Assembly (NCBI GenBank): GCA_046091165.1 | Contig: JBJTBE010000082.1 | Span: forward strand, 1 to 6,756 | Direction: 5' to 3' | DNA: 6,756 nucleotides | From: F1-60-MAGs163 sp046091165 | Lineage (GTDB): Bacteria > Actinomycetota > Thermoleophilia > Solirubrobacterales > Solirubrobacteraceae | Shown: positions 1 through 5,913 of the stretch, one piece after another | Position numbering within the stretch: position 1 is the first letter of the stretch | How the letters are laid out: the number at the start of each line of letters is the position of its first letter | The notes under the pieces: generated by a model | Database searches by the model: none | Seen by the model: the letters and a program-made list of their open reading frames with translations, nothing else | What the model was told of the DNA's origin: nothing | Program-made: the position numbers and the translations under genes

Positions 1-1332
1 TCGATCGCCGAGGGCTACGACTCGATCGAGCTGAGCAAGCGCTACACGACGGTGACCATGGGCCCCTCTCAGGGCCGCGTCTCCCAGCTTCCCGGCGTTC
101 GCATGGTCGCCGACCAAACCGGCCTCTCGATGGAGGAGACCGGCATCACCACCGCCCGGCCACCGTGGTCGACCGTCCCGCTCGGCGCCTGGGCCGGGCG
201 CCCGTTCACCGCAGCCAAGCGCTCGGCGATCCACGCCCGCCAGCGCGAGCTGGGCGCCAACGTCAAGTGGGCCGGCGACTGGCGGCGAGCCTACGACTAC
301 GGCGACGTCGAGGCCGAGGCCCGCGCCGTCCACAACGACATCGGCATCATCGACGTCTCCACGCTCGGCAAGATCCTGGTCAGCGGCCCCGACGCCGGCC
401 GCTTCCTGGACCGCATGTACACCAACCGCCTCAGCGACCTGGGCGTAGGGCGCGTACGTTACGGCGTGCTGGGCAACGACGCCGGCCGGATCACCGACGA
501 CGGCACGATCTGCCGCGTTGGCGAGGACAGCTTCCTTGTAACTACCACCTCGACCGGGGCCGACGCCGTCGAGCGCTGGTTCACCTGGTGGCTGGCCGCC
601 TGGGAGATGGAGGTAAACGTCACCGACGTCACCCAGGGCCTGTGCGCCGTGAACGTCGCCGGCCCCAAGGCGAGGGACCTGCTCTCGAAGCTGACCGACG
701 CCGACCTCACCACCGACGCCTTCCCCTACCTCGACGGCCAGCAGATCCGGATCGCCGGCGTGCCGTGCCTGGTCATGCGGATCGGCTTCGTCGGCGAGCT
801 CGGCTACGAGATCCACTGCCCGGCCAACTGCGGCCAGTACCTGTGGGACACCCTCCTGGAGAACGGCGCCGGGATGGGCATCCGCCCCTTCGGCCTGGAG
901 CCCCAGCGGATCCTGCGCCTGGAGAAGGCCCACATCATCGTCGGACAGGACACCGACTCGGAGTCCAACCCGTTCGAGAGCCAGATGGGCTGGATCGTCA
1001 AGCTCGACAAGGACGAGAACTTCATGGGCCGCTGGGCGCTCGAGCGCGCCGAGGAGCGCGGCATGAACAACATGCTCGTCGGCTTCAAGCTCAGCAACGG
1101 CGACGTCCCGGTGGAGGGCGCAGCGATCGTGCTCGACGGCAAGGCCGCCGGCCGCGTCACCTCGGCCCGCTTCTCCGAGCAGCTCGGCCACGCCATCGGC
1201 CTGGCCTGGGTGCCGGCCAGCCTCGGCGAGGAGGGGACCGAGATCGAGATCCGCTACGGCAACGACTCCTACCGGGCGACCGTCGTCCACGGCGCCTTCT
1301 ACGACCCCGACCAGGAGCGGCTGCGCGCATGA
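1..1332 (+). CDS. soxA: Sarcosine oxidase alpha subunit-like protein, C-terminal part (aminomethyltransferase domain); 5' end cut by window edge
   Basis: The reading frame is open from base 1 to the TGA at 1330-1332, so 443 C-terminal residues are visible and the start lies outside the window. Residues 1-26 (EGYDSIEL, KRYTTVTMGPSQGR) match the linker after the FAD/NAD-binding half of SoxA/HcnB/OoxA-type proteins. It is followed by the family's RPPW..VPLGAWAGR stretch at about residues 54-68. From about residue 88 to the end it is a glycine-cleavage T-protein (GCV_T) fold, with GRITDDG, then GFVGELGYEIH from about residue 262, RLEKAHIIVGQDTD from residue 306, and a C-terminal barrel domain from about residue 357. 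In known heterotetrameric sarcosine oxidases this domain binds tetrahydrofolate and receives the methylene group released by the beta subunit. It overlaps soxG by 4 bp (ATGA), implying translational coupling. The substrate could be another N-methyl amino acid; a stand-alone T-protein is less likely given the upstream residues. A GTG at 52 and an ATG at 58 could be mistaken for starts but lie inside the conserved linker. Confidence 0.85.
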   Translation, partial: SIAEGYDSIELSKRYTTVTMGPSQGRVSQLPGVRMVADQTGLSMEETGITTARPPWSTVPLGAWAGRPFTAAKRSAIHARQRELGANVKWAGDWRRAYDYGDVEAEARAVHNDIGIIDVSTLGKILVSGPDAGRFLDRMYTNRLSDLGVGRVRYGVLGNDAGRITDDGTICRVGEDSFLVTTTSTGADAVERWFTWWLAAWEMEVNVTDVTQGLCAVNVAGPKARDLLSKLTDADLTTDAFPYLDGQQIRIAGVPCLVMRIGFVGELGYEIHCPANCGQYLWDTLLENGAGMGIRPFGLEPQRILRLEKAHIIVGQDTDSESNPFESQMGWIVKLDKDENFMGRWALERAEERGMNNMLVGFKLSNGDVPVEGAAIVLDGKAAGRVTSARFSEQLGHAIGLAWVPASLGEEGTEIEIRYGNDSYRATVVHGAFYDPDQERLRA

Positions 1333-2078
1333 GCCTCGCCTTCCTCTCCCCCGGACTGGCCGAGCCGGCCGGCGGCTTCACCCCCGTCGTACAGAGCAAC
1401 ATCGAGGCAAAGCTGGTCGCCGACGGCGCGCAGATCGAGGAGCGCGACGGCTGGCGAGTGGCGGTCGGCTACGGCGTCCCGGCCGCCGAGGCCAAGGCGC
1501 TGGCCGAGACCGTCGGCGTGGCCGAGCTCTCCTGCCTGGGGGTGATCGAGCTGATCGCCCCGCCGGCCTCGGTCGAGCAGGTCGTCACCCAGGTCGCCGG
1601 CCTGCCGGTGCGACTGGGCGAGGGCACCTGGGGAGCCGACGCCTGGTGGTGCCCGGTGCGCCCCGACCGCGTCCTGGCCGTGACCGGGCCCGCCAATACG
1701 CTCTCCCTCATGGAGCGCATGGAGGAGGCCGCCGCCTCCGCGCCGGGGCTGTGCACGGTCACCGACCTGACCAGCGCGATCACCGCCTTCTGCGTAGCCG
1801 GCCCCCGCGCCCGCGACAACTTCGCCCGCTACTGCGCCCTGGACCTGCGCGACCGCGAGATGCCGGTCGCCGGCTTCATGCCCGGGTCGGTGGGACGCGT
1901 CCCGGGGATGCTCCTTCGCCAGTCGCAGGACAGGTACCTGCACCTCTTCGGCGCCGCGAGCGCCGAGTACATGTGGGAAACGGTGATCGACGCCGCCGAG
2001 GAGCTCGGTGGACGGCCGGTCGGAATCGACGCGCTCGGCTCGGTGAGCGGAGCGCCGGAGGCAACTGCAAATGCGTGA
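1329..2078 (+). CDS. soxG: Sarcosine oxidase gamma subunit-like protein (GCV_T/SoxG fold)
   Basis: This is a 249-residue protein starting at the ATG that overlaps the soxA stop. AGGAG at 1313-1317 is a plausible though slightly distant ribosome site (11 nt), and coupling from soxA probably matters more. The sequence has the layout of the N-terminal part of T-proteins: TPVVQSNIEA near residue 18, RDGWRVAVGYG near 39, GVAELSCLGVIEL near 63, DLTSAITAFCVAGPRARDNF in the middle and RYLHLFGAASAEYMWETVID near 200. In heterotetrameric sarcosine oxidase the gamma subunit is a non-catalytic partner that packs on the alpha subunit's folate domain and helps form the channel between active sites. At about 26 kDa by length it is longer than the roughly 21 kDa gamma subunit described for Corynebacterium, because the N-terminal T-protein-like segment is retained. 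The call rests on fold features plus its position between soxA and soxB; a diverged aminomethyltransferase is the alternative. Confidence 0.75.
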   Translation: MSLAFLSPGLAEPAGGFTPVVQSNIEAKLVADGAQIEERDGWRVAVGYGVPAAEAKALAETVGVAELSCLGVIELIAPPASVEQVVTQVAGLPVRLGEGTWGADAWWCPVRPDRVLAVTGPANTLSLMERMEEAAASAPGLCTVTDLTSAITAFCVAGPRARDNFARYCALDLRDREMPVAGFMPGSVGRVPGMLLRQSQDRYLHLFGAASAEYMWETVIDAAEELGGRPVGIDALGSVSGAPEATANA

Positions 2079-3288
2079 CCTTTTCCGCTTCAGCCGCATG
2101 TGGCGCGAGCCGCAGGAACTCAAGGACTCCTACGACGTCGTGATCATCGGGGGCGGCTCCCACGGCCTGGCCACCGCCTACTACCTGGCCAAGAACCACG
2201 GCATCACCGACATCTGCATCCTCGAGAAGAACTACATCGGGGCCGGCGCCTCGGGCCGCAACACGACGATCCTGCGCTCCAACTACAAGACGCCCGAGGG
2301 CGCCCGCTTCTACGACCAGTCGGTGAAGCTCTACGAGCACCTCTCGCAGGACCTCGATTTCAACCTGATGTTCTCCCAGATCGGGCACCTCACGCTCGCC
2401 CACACCGACCGCGCGATGTTCGTCATGCACGAGCGCGCCGAGGTCAACCGGCTCGAGGGGATCGACACCAAGGTCGTAGACGCCGCCGAGGTCCAGCGCA
2501 TGGTCCCGGCGATGCAGGTAACCGACGACGCCGAGTACCCGATCATGGGCGCCCTCTTCCACCCGCCGGGCGGCATCATCCGCCACGACGCCGTGGTCTG
2601 GGGCTACGCGCGCGGGGCCGACCGCGGGGGCGCGGAGATCCACCAGGGCTGCGAGGTCACCGACATCCAGACCGAGGGCGACCGCGTCACCGGCGTAACC
2701 GTCAACGGCAGCCACCGCATCAGCGCCGGGCAGGTGCTCTCGGCGACGGCGGGATGGTCCTCGATCCTCGCCGAGATGGTCAACATGGAGCTGCCGATCA
2801 CCACGCACATCCTCCAGGCCTTCGTCACCGAGCCGGTCAAGCCGATCCTCGACAAGGTGATCGTCTCCTCGCAGATGCACGTCTACATCTCGCAGACCGA
2901 CCGCGGCGAGTTCCTGATCGGCTCGGAGATCGAGCCGTGGACGACCTACCGGATGAACGGCACGCTCAACTTCCTCCAGGAGTCCACGCGCCACGCGCTC
3001 GAGCTCTTCCCGCAGCTGGAGCGCACGCGGATGCTGCGCAGCTGGGCCGGCCTCTGCGACCTCAGCCCCGACTACTCCCCGATCCTCGGCAAGACCGAGC
3101 TGGAGGGCTTCCACGTCTCCACCGGCTGGGGCACCTACGGCTTCAAGGCGGCGCCGATCGTCGGGGTGACGCTGGCCGAGTTGATCGCCACCGGCAAGAC
3201 GCCGGACCTGATCGAGCCCTTCGCGGTCGAGCGCTTCTACACCGACACGCTCGTCTCCGAGCTGGGCGCGGCAGCGGTCTCGCACTGA
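2071..3288 (+). CDS. soxB: Sarcosine oxidase beta subunit (FAD/FMN flavoprotein)
   Basis: A 405-residue DAO-superfamily flavoprotein, the usual SoxB length. It should oxidise sarcosine at FAD, reduce O2 to H2O2 through FMN and hand the methylene group to the folate site of SoxA. The Rossmann FAD motif is VVIIGGGSHGLATAYYLA (residues 23-40), followed by LEKNYIGAGASGRNTT and LRSNY (51-72), nearly identical to characterised SoxB proteins. RHDAV at 171-175 places His172 where the covalent FMN-histidine sits in known heterotetrameric enzymes. HVYISQTDRGEFLIG lies in the substrate-domain part. WGTYGFKAAP (353-362) contains the conserved GFK lysine (Lys359); known family members usually read WGTGGFK here. 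The C-terminus ELGAAAVSH also mirrors SoxB. The start is supported by GGAGG at 2057-2061, 9 nt before the ATG, and by the 8-bp overlap with soxG. The gene follows soxG rather than preceding soxA, unlike the classic B-D-A-G order. Confidence 0.93.
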   Translation: MRDLFRFSRMWREPQELKDSYDVVIIGGGSHGLATAYYLAKNHGITDICILEKNYIGAGASGRNTTILRSNYKTPEGARFYDQSVKLYEHLSQDLDFNLMFSQIGHLTLAHTDRAMFVMHERAEVNRLEGIDTKVVDAAEVQRMVPAMQVTDDAEYPIMGALFHPPGGIIRHDAVVWGYARGADRGGAEIHQGCEVTDIQTEGDRVTGVTVNGSHRISAGQVLSATAGWSSILAEMVNMELPITTHILQAFVTEPVKPILDKVIVSSQMHVYISQTDRGEFLIGSEIEPWTTYRMNGTLNFLQESTRHALELFPQLERTRMLRSWAGLCDLSPDYSPILGKTELEGFHVSTGWGTYGFKAAPIVGVTLAELIATGKTPDLIEPFAVERFYTDTLVSELGAAAVSH

Positions 3289-3344
3289 GCAGTACCCGGG
3301 GAGGTTTCCCGGGGACGTGAACAAGGGAACAGGAGAGAAGGACG
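3289..3344 (+). other. soxB-fhs intergenic hairpin and fhs ribosome binding site
   Basis: The 56-bp gap contains CCCGGGGA (3295-3302) and TTCCCGGG (3306-3313). These can fold into an 8-bp stem with one G-U pair and a 3-nt loop. No T-run follows, so a classical intrinsic terminator is not supported; an RNA-stability hairpin or a partial attenuator is more likely. The same segment is also a direct repeat of CCCGGGGA (3295-3302 and 3308-3315). Downstream, AGGAG at 3331-3335 lies 9 nt before the fhs ATG and is the clearest ribosome site in the window, so fhs appears to be translated independently of soxB. Confidence 0.5.
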
Positions 3345-5018
3345 ATGAAGAGCAGTCTTGAGATCGCCCAGGAGGCCGTGCTCGAACCGATCGAGGAGAT
3401 CGGCGCCAGGCTGGGCCTCGAGCCCGACGAGCTCGAGCCCTACGGGCGCTTCAAGGGCAAGGTCGAGCTCTCGGTCCTCGACCGCCTCGCCGACCGTCCC
3501 GACGGGAAGCTGATCTGCGTTGCCGGAATGACCCCCACACCGGCCGGCGAGGGGAAGACGACCACCGCCGTCTCGCTCACCCAGGGAATGGGCAAGATCG
3601 GCAAGAACCCGGTGCTCTGCCTGCGCGAGCCTTCGCTGGGCCCGGTCTTCGGGATCAAGGGCGGCGCCGCCGGCGGCGGCTACGCCCAGATCGTCCCGAT
3701 GGAGGACCTGAACCTCCACTTCACCGGCGACATCCACGCCGTCGGCGCGGCCAACAACCTGCTCGCCGCGCTCCTGGACGCCTCCATCCTCCACGGCAAC
3801 CCCCACTCGATCGACGCCCTGCGCATCAACTGGAAGCGCGCGCTGGACATGAACGACCGCGCCCTGCGCAACATGGTGATCGGCCTCGGCGGCCGCGCCA
3901 ACGGCTACCCGCGCGAGAGCGGCTTCGACATCACCGCCGCCTCGGAGGTGATGGCCATCCTCGCCGTGGCCAGCGACCTGCAGGACCTGCGCCGCCGGCT
4001 GGGCGCGATTACCGCCGCCTACCAGTTCGACGGCACCACCCCGGTGACCGCCGAGGACCTCCAGGCGGCCGGCGCGATGACCGTCCTGCTCAAGGACGCG
4101 ATCAAGCCGAACCTGATCCAGACCCTCGAGGGCCAGGCCGCGCTGATGCACGCCGGCCCCTTCGCCAACATCGCCCACGGCAACAACTCGGTGATCGCCG
4201 ACCGGATCGCCCTCAAGCTCGGCGACTACGTGCTGACCGAGTCGGGCTTTGGCTCCGACATGGGCATGGAGAAGTTCATGGACATCGTCTGCCGGGCCGG
4301 GGGCCTGCAGCCCAACGCCGTCGTCCTGGTGGCCACCGTCCGCGCGGTCAAACACCACGGCGGCTTCGAGGAGGGCGGCTCGGCCGAGGAGTCGCGACGG
4401 GCGATCGAGGCAGGGATGGCCAACGTCCAGCGCCACCTCGCGCTGGTCAAGGAGTTCGGCCTGCCCTGCGTGGTGGCGGTGAACCGCCGCCCCGGCGACA
4501 CCGACGAGGAGGTCGAGCTCGTCCGCCGGCTCGCGCTCGAGGCCGGGGCCTTCGGCGCCGAGCTCAACGAGGCCTTCGAGAAGGGCGGCGACGGGGCCAG
4601 CGACCTGGCCGAAGCGGTCTGCGCCGCCGCCGACCAGGAGTCGAACTTCGAGTTCCTCTACGAGTCCGACGATCCGATCAAGGTCAAGATCGAGAAGATC
4701 GCCAAGAAGGCCTACGGCGCCGACGACGTGGTCTTCTACCTCGACGCCGAGCGCAAGATCGACCAGTACACCGACGAGGGGCTCGACAATCTGCCGATCT
4801 GCATGGCCAAGACCCCACTCTCCCTCTCCCACGACCCGACGCTGCTGGGCGCACCGACCGGCTTCACCCTGCCGGTGCGCGACATGCGCTCCTACACCGG
4901 GGCCGGCTGGCTGGTGCCGCTCTGTGGCGACATCCAGCAGATGCCGGGGCTGGGCAAGACGCCCGCCGCCTTCGACGTGGACATCGACGAGACCGGCCGC
5001 ACCGTCGGGCTCTTCTGA
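3345..5018 (+). CDS. fhs: Formate-tetrahydrofolate ligase (10-formyl-THF synthetase)
   Basis: A full-length 557-residue enzyme, the typical size for the bacterial monofunctional form. It catalyses formate + ATP + THF = 10-formyl-THF + ADP + phosphate in the cytoplasm and is reversible. The P-loop TPTPAGEGKTTT is at residues 63-74. The family signature GIKGGAAGGGY is at 103-113, followed by QIVPMEDLNLHFTGDIHA. The second signature, VATVRAVKHHGG, is at 329-340, where the common form reads RALK. The C-terminal segment LPVRDMRSYTGAGWLVPL with GDIQQMPGLGKTP is also characteristic. A strong ribosome site (AGGAG, 3331-3335) fixes the start. Placement directly behind soxAGB suggests it handles the one-carbon units delivered to THF. 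It could run in reverse to release formate and conserve ATP, or forward to recapture formate; the sequence cannot say which. A folD-type gene that would link methylene-THF to formyl-THF is not in the window. Confidence 0.97.
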   Translation: MKSSLEIAQEAVLEPIEEIGARLGLEPDELEPYGRFKGKVELSVLDRLADRPDGKLICVAGMTPTPAGEGKTTTAVSLTQGMGKIGKNPVLCLREPSLGPVFGIKGGAAGGGYAQIVPMEDLNLHFTGDIHAVGAANNLLAALLDASILHGNPHSIDALRINWKRALDMNDRALRNMVIGLGGRANGYPRESGFDITAASEVMAILAVASDLQDLRRRLGAITAAYQFDGTTPVTAEDLQAAGAMTVLLKDAIKPNLIQTLEGQAALMHAGPFANIAHGNNSVIADRIALKLGDYVLTESGFGSDMGMEKFMDIVCRAGGLQPNAVVLVATVRAVKHHGGFEEGGSAEESRRAIEAGMANVQRHLALVKEFGLPCVVAVNRRPGDTDEEVELVRRLALEAGAFGAELNEAFEKGGDGASDLAEAVCAAADQESNFEFLYESDDPIKVKIEKIAKKAYGADDVVFYLDAERKIDQYTDEGLDNLPICMAKTPLSLSHDPTLLGAPTGFTLPVRDMRSYTGAGWLVPLCGDIQQMPGLGKTPAAFDVDIDETGRTVGLF

Positions 5019-5020
5019 TC

Positions 5021-5026
5021 TACGCT
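5021..5026 (+). promoter_or_regulatory. Possible -10 element for leaderless transcript into small ORF/iclR
   Basis: TACGCT fits the actinobacterial -10 pattern TANNNT and ends 6 nt before the ATG at 5033, the spacing expected if transcription starts at or next to the A of the start codon. No convincing -35 hexamer is seen about 17 bp upstream, where the sequence is still inside the fhs 3' end. A single hexamer match is weak evidence by itself. Confidence 0.35.
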
Positions 5027-5032
5027 GGCGCG

Positions 5033-5128
5033 ATGGGCGCCGGCAACAGCGGGGACCTTCACGAGGAGCTCGCCGCGATCGCCTCGCCGGTCCTGGCCGC
5101 CAACCGGGAGCCGCTCGATGGTGCGTAA
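5033..5128 (+). CDS. Putative 31-residue leader peptide/small ORF overlapping the iclR start
   Basis: A short reading frame starts at ATG 5033, 14 nt after the fhs stop, and ends at TAA 5126-5128. It overlaps the first 11 bp of iclR in a different frame. The peptide begins MGAGNSGDLHEEL and continues AAIASPVLAANREPLDGA, with a plausible amphipathic helix in the middle. Nearly all third codon positions are G or C and first positions are purine/G-rich, which looks like real coding sequence. There is no ribosome site before its ATG, but the TACGCT at 5021-5026 would fit leaderless translation. The overlap suggests translational coupling to iclR. I do not recognise the peptide. It could instead be chance in a GC-rich gap, or an N-terminal piece of the regulator separated by a frameshift. 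Confidence 0.4.
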   Translation: MGAGNSGDLHEELAAIASPVLAANREPLDGA

Positions 5129-5909
5129 GGCGACCCAGGGACAGCGCACCACCGACTCGGTCTCGCGGGCGATCGCGGCGATCGACGAGCTGGCGGCCAG
5201 CGACGAGCCCATCGGCGTCAACGAGCTCGGGCGCCGCCTGGGCGTGAGCGCGAGCACCGCCTCGCGGCTGATGGGCACGCTGGAGGCCGGCGGCCTGGTG
5301 GAACGGGCCGGCGACGGTGGGCCCTACCGGCTCGGCCTGCGCCTCCTGGCCCTGGCCGACCACGTCCTGGCCGACCTGGACGTACGCCAGCTGGCCCGCC
5401 CGCAGCTCGAGGCGATTGCCGCCGAGACCGGTGAGACGGCCACGCTCTCGGTTCCCGGGGGCGGCGAGGTGGTGACCGCCGACTTCGTGGCCGGGCGAAG
5501 CAGCGTGGTCAGCATGGCCCGGCTCGGGCGCCCGAGCACGCTCCACGCGACCGCGGCCGGCAAGGTGATGCTCGCCTTCGGGCCCTCGGGCGGGGAGCTC
5601 GACGACGACCTGCCGATGGAGGCCCTGACCGAGGAGACGATCACCGACCGGTCCGCCCTCGAGAAGCAGGTGCGCGAGGTGCGCCGGCAGGGCTGGGCCG
5701 AGGCCTGCGAGGAGCGCGAGCGTGACCTCAACGCCCTCGCCGCCCCGGTCTTCGGGCACGGCGGCGACCTGGTCGCGATCCTCGGTGTCCAGGGACCGGC
5801 CACGCGGATGGGCCCCGCGCGGCGCAAGGAGGTCCTCCCGACGCTGCTCGATGCCGCGCAGGAGCTGACCCGCGCCTTCCGCGGGTCGGCCCCGGCGACC
5901 CAGGGCTAG
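5118..5909 (+). CDS. IclR-family transcriptional regulator
   Basis: A 263-residue protein of normal length for the IclR family. The N-terminal winged helix-turn-helix spans about residues 10-75: TTDSVSRAIAAIDELA, then IGVNELGRRLGVSASTASRL with the recognition helix, then GLVERAGDGGPYRLGLRLLALA as the wing and linker. The rest is the IclR effector-binding domain, with GETATLSVPGGGEVV, RLGRPSTLHATAAGKVMLAF near residue 135, RRQGWAEACEERERDLNALAAPVF near 195, and GDLVAILGVQGP. This domain binds small organic ligands and controls dimer/tetramer DNA binding. GGGAG at 5106-5110, 7 nt upstream, supports the ATG at 5118. It lies downstream of fhs on the same strand, so it may be co-transcribed with sox/fhs, have its own promoter near 5021, or both. 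By context it probably regulates this N-methyl amine/one-carbon locus. Its ligand and whether it activates or represses cannot be read from the sequence. Confidence 0.93.
   Translation: MVRKATQGQRTTDSVSRAIAAIDELAASDEPIGVNELGRRLGVSASTASRLMGTLEAGGLVERAGDGGPYRLGLRLLALADHVLADLDVRQLARPQLEAIAAETGETATLSVPGGGEVVTADFVAGRSSVVSMARLGRPSTLHATAAGKVMLAFGPSGGELDDDLPMEALTEETITDRSALEKQVREVRRQGWAEACEERERDLNALAAPVFGHGGDLVAILGVQGPATRMGPARRKEVLPTLLDAAQELTRAFRGSAPATQG
5864..5890. terminator. GC-rich inverted repeat at convergent gene ends, candidate U-less terminator
   Basis: GACCCGCG (5867-5874) and CGCGGGTC (5880-5887) form a perfect 8-bp stem with a 5-nt loop. It extends outward by three more pairs (one T-G wobble) to 5864 and 5890. 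It sits inside the last codons of iclR and 24 nt beyond the stop of the opposite-strand oxidoreductase gene. No T-run follows on either strand, so it would act, if at all, as an I-shaped terminator of the kind proposed in actinobacteria. A Rho-dependent end is equally possible. Confidence 0.35.
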
Positions 5910-5913
5910 CGGC

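Noticed and set aside
165..1328. Upstream in-frame extension of soxG through the soxA coding region
   Set aside because: The translated extension is almost all R, P, G, H and Q, the mark of an out-of-frame GC-rich gene. Recognisable T-protein-like sequence begins only after the ATG at 1329.
3295..3313. Intrinsic terminator ending the sox operon before fhs
   Set aside because: The stem exists but no T-run follows, and the gap is only 56 bp on the same strand, so it is recorded as a hairpin of unknown role and not as a terminator.
2100..3320. Second long + strand frame overlapping soxB
   Set aside because: Arginine/proline-rich out-of-frame translation of soxB with no motif; soxB explains the region fully.
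1876..3324. Open frame of about 482 codons on the - strand, antisense to soxB
   Set aside because: Composition-driven shadow of soxB, biased to V, D, L, G, R, with no recognisable domain and no plausible ribosome site.
3289..3344. Glycine or THF riboswitch upstream of fhs
   Set aside because: The gap is too short for either aptamer and shows only one simple stem with no conserved core I could recognise.
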